A stretch of DNA of 38,903 nucleotides. Source: Paenibacillus ginsengihumi DSM 21568 (GTDB lineage: Bacteria > Bacillota > Bacilli > Paenibacillales > NBRC-103111). Below the pieces are notes generated by a model. It did no database searches. It worked only from the letters and a program-made list of their open reading frames with translations, and was not told the DNA's origin. The stretch spans positions 1-38,903 of the forward strand of contig NZ_KB905596.1 of NCBI RefSeq assembly GCF_000380965.1, read 5' to 3'. This document shows positions 7,607-14,899 of this stretch, one piece after another (position 1 is the first letter of the stretch; each line of letters begins with the position of its first letter). The translations under genes were made by a program, and so were the position numbers.

Positions 7607-9077
7607 CCTGCTGATTTTGCCATTATTAATCCCTTTAAGCGCTGCGGCTCTGTTGCTTTTGTTCAAAAACAATGTGCCGGTGCAGCGGCGGCTCAGCCTC
7701 CTTAGCGTGCTGGCGACGCTGGCCGCGGCCGTTGCCCTCTTGTATCAGGTGCGCACCGCGGGCATCCAAACGCTGTACATGGGCGCCTGGATGCCGCCGT
7801 ACGGCATCGTTTTTACCGCCGACATGCTGGCTGCACTGCTCGTGCTGGTTACCGCGATCGTAGCGCTGGGCTGCCTGCTGTTCTCATTCGGCACGGTCGG
7901 CGAGCAGCGCGAGCGCAGCTATTATTATTCGTTCTTTCAATTTCTGCTCGTCGGAGTGAACGGCTCGTTCCTGACCGGCGACTTGTTCAACCTGTTCGTC
8001 TGCTTCGAGGTGATGCTGATCTCCTCGTATGCGCTCATCGTGCTGGGAGGCACGAAAAGGCAGCTGCGCGAGACGTTGAAGTATATCATGATCAACATTT
8101 TGTCCTCCACCCTGTTTGTCGCGGCTGTCGCCTACTTGTACGGAGTGATCGGGACGCTCAATATGGCTGATCTGTCGGTCAGGATCGCGGAGTCCGGGCA
8201 AGGGGGCATTTTGAACGTGATCGCCGTGCTGTTCATGATCGTGTTCTCGCTCAAGGCCGGCTTGTTCCTGTTCTTCTGGCTGCCGGGCTCCTACAGCGCG
8301 CCGCCGGCCGCCGTATCCGCCCTGTTCGGAGCGCTGCTGACGAAGGTTGGGGTGTATGCCCTGCTGCGCACCTTCACGCTGATGTTCTATCACGATCCCG
8401 GCGTGACCCACAGCTGGCTCGCCGGCATGGCTGCGGCGACGATGCTGCTCGGCGGCCTCGGGGCGATCGCCTATTCCGACGTACAGCGCATCATGAACTA
8501 CAACGTCATCGTTTCGGTTGGCTTCCTCGTGCTGGGGCTGGCTGCCGCTTCCCACGCGGCGCTCGACGGCGTCGTCTTCTACCTGTTGCACGACATGATT
8601 GCCAAGGCGCTGCTGTTCATCCTGGGCGGGCTGCTCATCCGCATTGCGGGAACGAATAAGCTGGCGGAGATGGGCGGCCTGATCCGGCAGCATCCCGCGC
8701 TCGGCTGGATGTTCTTCCTCGCGGCGTTGTCCATCGCCGGCATCCCGCCGCTGAGCGGCTTCCCGGGCAAGCTGCTGATCGTGCAGGGCGCGCTGGAGCA
8801 ACAGTATTATTGGCTGACCGGCTTGTCCCTGCTGTCCAGCCTGATCGTGCTCTATTCCTTGGTCCGCCTGTTTATGGGCGCCTTCTGGGGCGAAGCGAAG
8901 CCGCAGGCGAAGGCCGAAGCGAAGCCTTCCTTCGCGATGTACGCCTCCGCCGCCGGCTTGACCGCGCTGATGCTCCTGATCGGATTCGGCGCGGAATGGG
9001 TCTATGCGTTCGTATCCGATGCGGGAAATACGCTGGCGAATCCTGACATATACATTCAAGCGGTCATGAAGGAGTAG
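7599..9077 (+). CDS. mrpD: Mrp antiporter subunit D
   Basis: The 492-residue polytopic protein is of the NuoM/NuoN type (about 14 helices), the second proton-translocating subunit of Mrp. Family marks are the VCFEVMLISSYALIVLGG segment with the membrane-embedded Glu near residue 137, the LKAGLFLFFWLPGSYSAPPAAVSALFGALLTKVGVYALLR stretch with the central Lys residues (about 210-250), and LPGSY/IPPLSGFPGKLL. The length matches Bacillus MrpD. The start ATG follows AAGGGGGATAACG and lies inside the mrpC end. The mrpE gene begins five bases after its stop. Confidence 0.95.
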   Translation: MNNLLILPLLIPLSAAALLLLFKNNVPVQRRLSLLSVLATLAAAVALLYQVRTAGIQTLYMGAWMPPYGIVFTADMLAALLVLVTAIVALGCLLFSFGTVGEQRERSYYYSFFQFLLVGVNGSFLTGDLFNLFVCFEVMLISSYALIVLGGTKRQLRETLKYIMINILSSTLFVAAVAYLYGVIGTLNMADLSVRIAESGQGGILNVIAVLFMIVFSLKAGLFLFFWLPGSYSAPPAAVSALFGALLTKVGVYALLRTFTLMFYHDPGVTHSWLAGMAAATMLLGGLGAIAYSDVQRIMNYNVIVSVGFLVLGLAAASHAALDGVVFYLLHDMIAKALLFILGGLLIRIAGTNKLAEMGGLIRQHPALGWMFFLAALSIAGIPPLSGFPGKLLIVQGALEQQYYWLTGLSLLSSLIVLYSLVRLFMGAFWGEAKPQAKAEAKPSFAMYASAAGLTALMLLIGFGAEWVYAFVSDAGNTLANPDIYIQAVMKE

Positions 9078-9082
9078 ATGAG

Positions 9083-9562
9083 ATGGCACTGCAACTATTA
9101 CTGAACCTGATCATTGCCTTCGTCTGGATGTTTCTGGCCAACGATTGGTCGGCTTCGCGGTTTGTCGTCGGCTACTTGATCGGGGCGGCCTGCATCGGGC
9201 TGCTGCATCGCTTCTGGCCTTACGATTTTTATCTGAAGCGGCTGTGGGCGGTGTGCAAGCTGCTGGTGCTGTTCGTCAAAGAGCTGTTCATCTCCAGCTT
9301 CGGGGTGCTGCTGCACATCGTAAGACCCAGGCTGACGATTCGTCCCGGCATTTTCACGCTTCGCACGGAGCTGCGCTCCGATTGGGAAATTACGCTGCTG
9401 TCATGCCTCATCTGCCTGACGCCGGGCACGCTGACGCTGAACGTGGCGCCGGACGGCCAGACGCTGCATATTCATGCGATAGACATCGAGGATGCGGATG
9501 AGCTTGCCCGGCAAATCAAAGATTCGTTCGAAAAAGCGATCATGGAGGTGACGCGAGGATGA
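9083..9562 (+). CDS. mrpE: Mrp antiporter subunit E
   Basis: The 159-residue protein is of the MnhE/MrpE family. Two or three helices occupy the first ~70 residues, followed by a cytoplasmic domain with SCLICLTPGTLTLNVAPDGQTLHIHAID, which is highly characteristic of the family. It is required for full antiport and stability of the complex in studied species. Start ATG 9083 follows GAAGGAG within the mrpD end, and the end overlaps mrpF by four bases (ATGA). Confidence 0.95.
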   Translation: MALQLLLNLIIAFVWMFLANDWSASRFVVGYLIGAACIGLLHRFWPYDFYLKRLWAVCKLLVLFVKELFISSFGVLLHIVRPRLTIRPGIFTLRTELRSDWEITLLSCLICLTPGTLTLNVAPDGQTLHIHAIDIEDADELARQIKDSFEKAIMEVTRG

Positions 9563-9852
9563 TGTCGCATTTGCTGCTGCTGTCCCTGGCCCTGATCGCG
9601 CTGGCGGTCGCCGGATGCGTGTACCGGCTCCTGATCGGGCCGTCGGTCTCCGACCGGATCGCCGCGCTCGATATGATCGGCGTGCTGCTGCTATCCATGA
9701 TTGCGATTATCGGCATGCTGCTGAAAACGTACGCTTATTTGGATATCATTCTCGTCATCGGCATTTTGACCTTTATCGGTACGACCGCCTTTGCCCGATA
9801 TATCGAAAGGGGTGTTGTCATTGACAGCGGAGACGATGAGCGCAGCCGGTGA
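9559..9852 (+). CDS. mrpF: Mrp antiporter subunit F
   Basis: The 97-residue protein has three helices: about 5-24, 34-56 and 62-82. The family signature YRLLIGPSVSDRIAALDMIG, with the conserved Asp in the second helix region, identifies MrpF/MnhF, a small membrane subunit linked to bile-salt and sodium efflux in Bacillus. Two ATG codons in tandem start the frame. The carboxyl end is hydrophilic and overlaps mrpG. Confidence 0.95.
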   Translation: MMSHLLLLSLALIALAVAGCVYRLLIGPSVSDRIAALDMIGVLLLSMIAIIGMLLKTYAYLDIILVIGILTFIGTTAFARYIERGVVIDSGDDERSR

Positions 9853-10204
9853 ATGGATCATCGGATTGCTCGTGCTGGCCGGCGCCGTCATCGGCGTCAT
9901 CAGCGCCTTCGGGTTGATCCGGCTGCCCGACGTGTACCTGCGGTCGCACGCCGCGACGAAAAGCGCGACGCTCGGCGTGCTGTTCATTCTCGTCGGAGCA
10001 TTCCTCTATTTTTGGCTGTATATGGGCCACGTCAGCGCCAAGCTGCTCCTCGGCATCGCGTTCGTGTTCATCACGTCGCCGGTCGCCGGACATTTGAACG
10101 GCCGGGCCGCATACCGCTCCGGCGTGCCGCTGTGGGAGCGCAGCGTCCGCGACGACTGGGCGAAGGAGCAGCACCGCCAATCGGCCAGCCGCGCGCCCGA
10201 ATAA
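9821..10204 (+). CDS. mrpG: Mrp antiporter subunit G
   Basis: This MrpG/MnhG/PhaG protein has about 127 residues. The start chosen is TTG 9821, placed about eight bases after AAAGGGGTG. GTG 9812 and TTG 9791 are in-frame alternatives, and 9791 would give 137 residues. Three helices carry the family pattern FGLIRLPDVYLRSHAATKSATLGV and the conserved LITSPVAGH-like FVFITSPVAGHLNGRAAYRSG. The gene overlaps mrpF by 32 bases and closes the operon; an intrinsic terminator follows at once. The hydrophilic tail is not conserved in the family. Confidence 0.92.
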   Translation: MTAETMSAAGEWIIGLLVLAGAVIGVISAFGLIRLPDVYLRSHAATKSATLGVLFILVGAFLYFWLYMGHVSAKLLLGIAFVFITSPVAGHLNGRAAYRSGVPLWERSVRDDWAKEQHRQSASRAPE

Positions 10205-10207
10205 GCC

Positions 10208-10254
10208 AAGCCTCCGGGCTGTCCCTGTTGTATGAGGACCCTCGGAGGCTTTTG
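10208..10254 (+). terminator. Terminator of the mrp operon
   Basis: AAGCCTCCG (10208-10216) pairs with CGGAGGCTT (10243-10251), with an inner GTCC/GGAC pair and a short T-run (TTTT). It lies four bases after the mrpG stop. Confidence 0.75.
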
Positions 10255-10290
10255 GCATGGCGGGATTGGCAAGCGGGAATGCTTCGCCCG

Positions 10291-10436
10291 CGGCGCTGAC
10301 GCGGATGGACGCGGGGCCCGGCGCTGGGCGCGGCGCTGGTGCGGATGGACGCGGGGCCCGGCGCTGACCGCGGCGATAGCGCGGATGGACGCGGGGCTCG
10401 GGCTTGGGCGCGGTGCTGGCGCGGATGGACGCGGGA
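10291..10436 (+). repeat. 40-bp tandem repeat array, about 3.6 copies
   Basis: The core GCGGATGGACGCGG recurs at 10301, 10341, 10381 and 10421, exactly 40 bases apart. Units continue as GGCCCGGCGCTG-rich sequence, and the last unit is cut after 16 bases. The array is over 75 percent GC and lies 40 bases after the mrp terminator. There is no coding signal and no spacer variability, so it is a minisatellite rather than CRISPR. Confidence 0.85.
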
Positions 10437-10663
10437 ACGTTTCTTGCCCAGGCTAATAAGAGATCGGCCTGCCAGGCTGCGATTTTCAACGTCGCCCCCC
10501 TATCCCTTCCATCTAGTCGCTGTGCTTATTTGCAAGAACGAAACGATTTACATATATTTCCATGAAATCCACCTTCCCCATGGATCTAAATGGAAAATCT
10601 TGCTTTTCAACATAAAATCGAGCCTGTTCCGGTTTCCTGCCCGTGAGATCAGGTTGCGATTAT

Positions 10664-10846
10664 TGCAAAAAATACAACATTCTCCCCCCATTATTCGAAA
10701 ACCGAGATGCAATCCTGCATTTCGTACAACATTTTAGCCTCATCAGCACAAATAACCCTCAAAATCACCCAAAATTTTGCACAAAATACAACATTCGCAC
10801 TAAAAAAGGCCAATTCCCCCTATTTTGTTGTAGAAAATGCAACATT
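10664..10846. repeat. Four dispersed CAACATT repeats in an AT-rich stretch
   Basis: The pattern TGCA-aaa-TACAACATT or close variants end in CAACATT at 10675, 10727, 10789 and 10840, spaced 51-62 bases. The last copy also forms the inverted repeat TGTTG/CAACA (10826-10844). The stretch 10490-10860 is AT-rich and C-rich and shows no gene with a ribosome site. It looks like a short intergenic repeat family. Confidence 0.5.
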
Positions 10847-10879
10847 TGCTGCACGACACGCGAAGTCCGCCTTATTCCG

Positions 10880-10912
10880 AACGAATCGCAAACGAATCGC
10901 GAACGAACCGCG
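10880..10912 (+). repeat. 11-bp tandem repeat, three copies
   Basis: AACGAATCGCA, AACGAATCGCG and AACGAACCGCG follow one another without gaps. Confidence 0.75.
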
Positions 10913-10937
10913 CTATGCAATTAGCCGCTGCCCCTCG

Positions 10938-10977
10938 CGGACGATGGCGGACGATGGCGGACGCTGACAGACGCACG
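10938..10977 (+). repeat. 10-bp tandem repeat, four copies
   Basis: CGGACGATGG occurs twice exactly, followed by CGGACGCTGA and CAGACGCACG, each ten bases. The array ends about 45 bases before the HIT gene's -10 box. Confidence 0.75.
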
Positions 10978-11020
10978 TTTTCAGACGAATATTGTATCGA
11001 TTTTTAAAACTCCAATAGTA

Positions 11021-11029
11021 TGCTAAAAT
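11021..11029 (+). promoter_or_regulatory. Extended -10 promoter of the HIT gene
   Basis: TGCTAAAAT fits an extended -10 (TGnTATAAT) and lies 39 bases before the ATG. No good -35 lies at 17 bases, as is common for this promoter type. Confidence 0.45.
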
Positions 11030-11067
11030 GAAACCGGTCTTATCAACCCTGCGAGGGAGGTTATGCC

Positions 11068-11517
11068 ATGGAACATTGCTTGATTTGCAGCCGGATCGAC
11101 ATGATCAAGGCCGGCACGAATCCGTATTTTGTCGCAGAACTCGAAACGGGCTATGTAGTGATTGGAGATCATCAATATTTCGAAGGATATACCCTGTTTC
11201 TTTGCAAGGAGCATAAGTGCGAGCTGCACGAATTGGATCGCGACAGCAAGCGGAAGTTTCTGGACGAGATGAGCATCGTGGCTGAAGCCGTACATCGAGC
11301 GTTCCGCCCGGATAAGCTGAACTGTGAGCTGCTGGGCAACGGTGACCCGCACATGCATTGGCACATTTTCCCGAGACGAAGGACGGAGCCCAATCCCCAG
11401 TCCCCCGTTTGGTGGACGCCCAAAGAAACGATGTACTCGGACAAGGTCAAACCAAGCCACGATGCCTTGGCCCAATTGAAGAACAAGTTATTGAGCGAGC
11501 TGAAGACATTGATATAG
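11068..11517 (+). CDS. HIT-family nucleotide hydrolase/transferase
   Basis: The 149-residue protein carries the histidine-triad motif HMHWHIFPR (His95, His97, His99). His97 is expected to attack the alpha-phosphate of nucleotide substrates (AMP-lysine, ApnA or similar). The start EHCLICSRIDMI has a CxxC-like pair seen in other HIT proteins, and GNGDPHMHWH is typical of the family. The trailing Trp-rich segment (PVWWTPKE) differs from the short Hint proteins. The ATG follows GAGGGAGG. The gene stands alone between repeat DNA and a strong terminator. The exact substrate cannot be named. Confidence 0.88.
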   Translation: MEHCLICSRIDMIKAGTNPYFVAELETGYVVIGDHQYFEGYTLFLCKEHKCELHELDRDSKRKFLDEMSIVAEAVHRAFRPDKLNCELLGNGDPHMHWHIFPRRRTEPNPQSPVWWTPKETMYSDKVKPSHDALAQLKNKLLSELKTLI

Positions 11518-11651
11518 CCCCCCTGATTAATCCGATGAATCGTAAGGGGAGCCTTTTAAGGGCAGTCAAAGGAGCAAGCACTTGGGTACCCCAGACAAGG
11601 ACAGGGCTGAGAAGCGGATATGACCGCTTTCTTAGCTTTCTTAGCTTTCTT

Positions 11652-11706
11652 TCCCCTAAGGTATAACACCGGCAGCCTCAACCAGCCGAACCTTAGGGGA
11701 TTTTTT
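11652..11706 (+). terminator. Terminator after the HIT gene
   Basis: TCCCCTAAGGT (11652-11662) and ACCTTAGGGGA (11690-11700) form an 11-bp stem with an inner CGGC/GCCG pair, followed by TTTTTT. It lies 134 bases after the HIT stop. The interval 11518-11651 holds only CTTAGCTTT-like short repeats. Confidence 0.85.
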
Positions 11707-11711
11707 CGGAT

Positions 11712-11734
11712 AAAAACGTTCGCTTGAGCGAACG
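11712..11734 (-). terminator. Terminator of the APC permease gene
   Basis: On the minus strand CGTTCGC-TCAA-GCGAACG is followed by TTTTT (11716-11712). It starts five bases after the stop codon of the permease. Confidence 0.85.
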
Positions 11735-11738
11735 CAAG

Positions 11739-13067
11739 TTATGCGATCCCTTCCAATTCCGGAGCGGATGCTTCGTGCGCAGCGAGTTTGCTCCGTTTGA
11801 CGGCATAGACGACCAGTCCGGCGAGCAGCCAGCCTCCGCCGAGCAGCAAGGAAGACAGATCCAGCAGCGTAATCAGGTAAAGCACAAATCCGGCGCCAAG
11901 CAGCGGGCATAACAGACGAAGCAGCAAATCTTTGGGCGCTCGTCTTTTTTCGCGGACGATGTAATGGAAAATGACCGACAAATTGACAAACAGGAAGGCG
12001 GTCAGCGCTCCGAAGTTGACGAATTTGATCGCGGTTTCGAGCGAAACAAACAAAGCGGACAACGAAATGACGCTGGCAAGCAAAATGTTAAACACGGGCG
12101 TACGGAAACGGGGATGCACCGACCCGAACCTTCGGGGAAGCAGAGACGTTCGTCCCATCACGAACAGCAATCGCGTAACGGTCGTCATGGACGACATGCC
12201 CTGCGACAAAATGGAAAAGATGATCACGAAGGTAAATACCGAAGCGAGCGTCGGGCCGCCAATCGCTTGCATAAGCTCAAAGCCGGCGGAATCGACGTTG
12301 CCGAACGTGAAGGCAGGGTACATTTGCTGGATCAGATATGCCGTGGCAAAATACATGGCACCCGCCAGCAGGACGATCACCATGATCGCACGAGGAATGG
12401 TCTTTTGGGGCTCTTTGGTTTCCGCCGCCATCGTGGTGATGGAATCGAACCCGAGGAATGAAAAGCACACCAGGGAAGCTCCGGCCAAAATGGAGGAAAA
12501 CGATACGCCCTCGCTGACGAACGGATTCAAGCCGGCGGTAACTCCTCCCTGCAGCGCCCTGTATACGAGCAGTGCGCAGAACCCGGCAATAAACAAGATT
12601 TGCATGAGCACGAACACCTTGCTGACATTCGCCGAGGTTTTGATCCCGACAATGTTGATGATCATGACGATCACCGTCAACAGGACGATCCATACGGCAG
12701 AAGGCACCGAAGGAAATTGGGCGTTCAAATTGATGCCGAACATCAAGACCGCGATGATGCAGGAGAACAAATAGTCAAGCAGCACGGCCCATCCGACAAA
12801 AAAGCCGAGCCAGGGGTTCATCGCCTTGCTCACATACGTATAAGCGGAACCGGCTACCGGAAAGGCCCGGGCCATCTGTCCGTAGCTCGCGGCCGTGAAG
12901 ACAATCGCGACGAAGGCCAGCATATAAGCAGCAAGCAGCATGCCGGACGAGCCTTCGTGGAGCACGCCAAAGCTGGTGAAAAAGATCATGGGCGACATCC
13001 AGGCCAACCCCATCGTCACAACATGGGACAAGGACAAGCTTCTTTTCAACGTTATATTATATGACAC
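11739..13067 (-). CDS. APC-superfamily amino acid/amine permease
   Basis: The 442-residue protein starts at GTG 13067, eight bases after GGAGGAGG (13083-13076). Upstream in-frame ATGs lack such a site. It has about 12 helices and the APC marks SLSHVVTMGLAWMSPM in helix 1, GSAYTYVSKAMNPWLGF in helix 3 and FSFLGFDSITTMAAETKEPQKTIPRAI in helix 6 and the following loop. It resembles the YhdG/PuuP-like branch, which imports amines and amino acids by proton symport. It is divergent from the guanidine-I riboswitch operon, and its promoter carries a GlnR/TnrA-type box. Import of guanidine, urea-like or other nitrogen compounds is a reasonable inference but unproven. Confidence 0.88.
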   Translation of the reverse strand: MSYNITLKRSLSLSHVVTMGLAWMSPMIFFTSFGVLHEGSSGMLLAAYMLAFVAIVFTAASYGQMARAFPVAGSAYTYVSKAMNPWLGFFVGWAVLLDYLFSCIIAVLMFGINLNAQFPSVPSAVWIVLLTVIVMIINIVGIKTSANVSKVFVLMQILFIAGFCALLVYRALQGGVTAGLNPFVSEGVSFSSILAGASLVCFSFLGFDSITTMAAETKEPQKTIPRAIMVIVLLAGAMYFATAYLIQQMYPAFTFGNVDSAGFELMQAIGGPTLASVFTFVIIFSILSQGMSSMTTVTRLLFVMGRTSLLPRRFGSVHPRFRTPVFNILLASVISLSALFVSLETAIKFVNFGALTAFLFVNLSVIFHYIVREKRRAPKDLLLRLLCPLLGAGFVLYLITLLDLSSLLLGGGWLLAGLVVYAVKRSKLAAHEASAPELEGIA

Positions 13068-13114
13068 ACTTATTCCTCCTCCGATTTCTTCAAGTCGGTT
13101 CAAACCAGCATTCA

Positions 13115-13159
13115 TGTCATGACACCTCACATTTTTACAGCCGTTTTCTGAAAAGTCAA
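13115..13159 (-). promoter_or_regulatory. APC permease promoter with GlnR/TnrA-type box
   Basis: On the minus strand TTGACT (13159-13154), a 16-base spacer and TAAAAA (13137-13132) form a sigma-A-like promoter. Directly after it lies TGTGAGGTGTCATGACA (13131-13115), which fits the GlnR/TnrA consensus TGTNA-N7-TNACA. The centre is less AT-rich than usual. A site at the transcription start would suit repression. Confidence 0.55.
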
Positions 13160-13274
13160 GTTCTTTTTTTGAGTTTAATCCAAACATATGTTCCCAAACA
13201 ACCCGAAACATTACATTATACAAGGATTTTTAGCCTGAAAATCATTTTTCTCAAAAAAATGATGTCAAAAATTA

Positions 13275-13311
13275 TTGCACGCACCGAAATTATGTGTTAG
13301 TATTCATAACA
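13275..13311 (+). promoter_or_regulatory. Guanidine operon promoter overlapped by GlnR/TnrA-type box
   Basis: TTGCAC (13275-13280), a 17-base spacer and TAGTAT (13298-13303) form the promoter. TGTTAGTATTCATAACA (13295-13311) matches TGTNA-N7-TNACA perfectly and covers the -10 box. The same box lies in the same register at two other promoters in this window (25909-25925 and 26819-26835). Confidence 0.7.
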
Positions 13312-13326
13312 TAAAACTTCATAACC

Positions 13327-13428
13327 AATGTTTTCTAGGGTTCCGAACCGCCTCGACGCGGTTGCCTGGTCCGAGAGAAAACGCATCGGGAATACCGGTG
13401 TACACGGCGGGAGAAAAGCCCGGGAGAA
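13327..13428 (+). ncRNA. Guanidine-I (ykkC) riboswitch aptamer
   Basis: The conserved blocks of the ykkC/guanidine-I class appear in order: CTAGGGTTCCG (13335-13345), CTGGTCCGAGAGA (13366-13378), ACACGGCGGGA (13402-13412) and AAAAGCCCGGGAGA (13414-13427). The RNA binds guanidinium and, in characterised cases, turns on genes for guanidine use or export. Its 3' end is shared with the terminator that follows, so ligand binding should prevent termination. It begins about 17 bases after the predicted transcription start. Confidence 0.95.
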
Positions 13429-13470
13429 TCGATCAAAGCTAATCTTTGATGTTTCTCCCCGGGCTTTTTT
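13418..13470 (+). terminator. Riboswitch expression-platform terminator
   Basis: GCCCGGGAGAA (13418-13428) pairs with TTTCTCCCCGGGC (13452-13464) with one bulged base. An inner ATCAAAG/CTTTGAT stem (13432-13450) caps it, and TTTTTT follows. The 5' arm is the last conserved block of the guanidine-I aptamer, giving two mutually exclusive folds. Confidence 0.9.
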
Positions 13471-13506
13471 ATTTATCCAAAACGAACGCAAGAGGAGGAA
13501 ATTCGG

Positions 13507-14229
13507 ATGACAGCACTTTATTCGATCACGATCGGACCCGGCGGGAAATGGTCGGCTGCGATCGGCAAAGGCAAATCCATCACTTTGACGGCAGCGGGAG
13601 ACCGCGCCAACTTATCCGCCATGTTTTATTCCGCTGCTGCCCCTTCGGAGCGCTACAATATGCCGGATTCGCTGAAAGCCCAGCATACCGCCTACTACAC
13701 GGCTGGCCATGTACTCATGAGCGATCAAGGGAGGGTGCTTGTTTCCGTCACCGGCGATTCGGTCGGATGGCACGACCCGCTTGCCGGGTATTCGACCCGG
13801 CAGGGCACGGACGACAAGTACGGAAAAACCTCCTACCAACAGGAGAGGAACGCTTGGCTGCGAAGCGGGGAAGAAAACCTGATCGTGGAACTGTACCGCC
13901 ACAATTTGTCTCCGCGCGATTTGTGCCCGCCTGTCAATTTCTTTTCCAAAGTGGTATGCGAGCTTGACGGCACAATGCGCTACGTCCCGCAGGCGACCGC
14001 CGGCCGGTCCGTCACCCTGCGCACGGAAATGGATGTGCTGATGGTGTGCTCCAATACGCCGAATCCGCTCGATCCGTCAAACGCGTACCCGAGTGCAACG
14101 ATCGAAATCAGCGTGGCGGATGCCCCGCCGGTGTCGGACGATGACTTGTGCGTGAACCGCTGCAGCGAGAACCGGAGAGCTTTTGAAAATACGTGGAACG
14201 CCTGCGCGTTGATGAAAGGAGCGAATTGA
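13507..14229 (+). CDS. Carboxyguanidine deiminase subunit (UAAP1-type, DUF1989)
   Basis: The 240-residue DUF1989 protein was formerly called 'urea amidolyase-associated protein 1'. Biochemical work on such pairs showed that the two proteins together form carboxyguanidine deiminase (CgdAB), which hydrolyses carboxyguanidine to allophanate and ammonia. Family marks are [20 protein letters not shown], the [11 protein letters not shown] region, [11 protein letters not shown] and [11 protein letters not shown], with conserved Cys and His suited to a metal site. ATG 13507 follows AGAGGAGGAA. It is the first gene after the guanidine-I riboswitch, and the next gene begins two bases after its stop. 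I have not assigned CgdA or CgdB, since the mapping to UAAP1/2 is not certain from memory. Confidence 0.9.
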   Translation: MTALYSITIGPGGKWSAAIGKGKSITLTAAGDRANLSAMFYSAAAPSERYNMPDSLKAQHTAYYTAGHVLMSDQGRVLVSVTGDSVGWHDPLAGYSTRQGTDDKYGKTSYQQERNAWLRSGEENLIVELYRHNLSPRDLCPPVNFFSKVVCELDGTMRYVPQATAGRSVTLRTEMDVLMVCSNTPNPLDPSNAYPSATIEISVADAPPVSDDDLCVNRCSENRRAFENTWNACALMKGAN

Positions 14230-14230
14230 C

Positions 14231-14899
14231 ATGAGTTTGTTTCAACCTGTACTTAGCGAAAAAAACGCGGCCGATGCGATATACAGCAAGGTCATCCCGG
14301 CGGGAGAAGGATGGATGCACGATCTGCTGCCCGGCCAAACGCTCCGCATCGTCGACATGGAGGGGAATCAGGCCGTAGACACCCTGTTTTATTCGACGGA
14401 AGACCCGGGCGACCGCTACAGCGCGGTCCGCACCATCACGCGGCAGCAAAACGTATATCTCACGACCGGATCGGTGCTTGTCGCCGAATCAGGCCGGGAG
14501 CTCTTGAAAATAACAGCCGATACGTGCGGCCGGCACGATACGATCGGCGGTGCCTGCTCCGCGCAGAGCAACACGGTGCGCTATTCGCACGATACGCTGC
14601 CGATGCACAACTGCCGGGACACCTTTATGCTGATGCTCTCGGGGCGCAGCGAATATACCAAAAGGGACCTGGCGCCGAACGTGAACTTTTTTATGAACGT
14701 GCCGGTGACGCCCGAGGGAGAGCTGACATTTGCCGACGGGATCTCCGGCCCGGGGCGTTACGTCGAATTGACGGCGGTCGCGCCGGTCACGGTGCTGATC
14801 AGCAATTGCCCGCAGCTGAACAACCCTTGCAACGCCTATAACCCGACGCCGGCGCAGGTTCTGATCTGGGATGCGGAAGGAGGCGGCGCCGATGTTTAA
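14231..14899 (+). CDS. Carboxyguanidine deiminase subunit (UAAP2-type, DUF1989)
   Basis: This 222-residue DUF1989 protein is the partner of the preceding gene. Typical segments are [35 protein letters not shown] (Cys and His near the expected metal site), [17 protein letters not shown] and [18 protein letters not shown]. Together the two subunits should deiminate carboxyguanidine made by the downstream carboxylase and yield allophanate for the last gene of the operon. The ATG follows AAAGGAG. Its stop overlaps the carboxylase start by eight bases, consistent with coupled translation. Confidence 0.9.
   Translation: MSLFQPVLSEKNAADAIYSKVIPAGEGWMHDLLPGQTLRIVDMEGNQAVDTLFYSTEDPGDRYSAVRTITRQQNVYLTTGSVLVAESGRELLKITADTCGRHDTIGGACSAQSNTVRYSHDTLPMHNCRDTFMLMLSGRSEYTKRDLAPNVNFFMNVPVTPEGELTFADGISGPGRYVELTAVAPVTVLISNCPQLNNPCNAYNPTPAQVLIWDAEGGGADV

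Noticed and set aside
13068..13223. 52-residue amino extension of the APC permease
   Set aside because: It has no family similarity and crosses the promoter/GlnR-box region. The GTG at 13067 has an ideal ribosome site.
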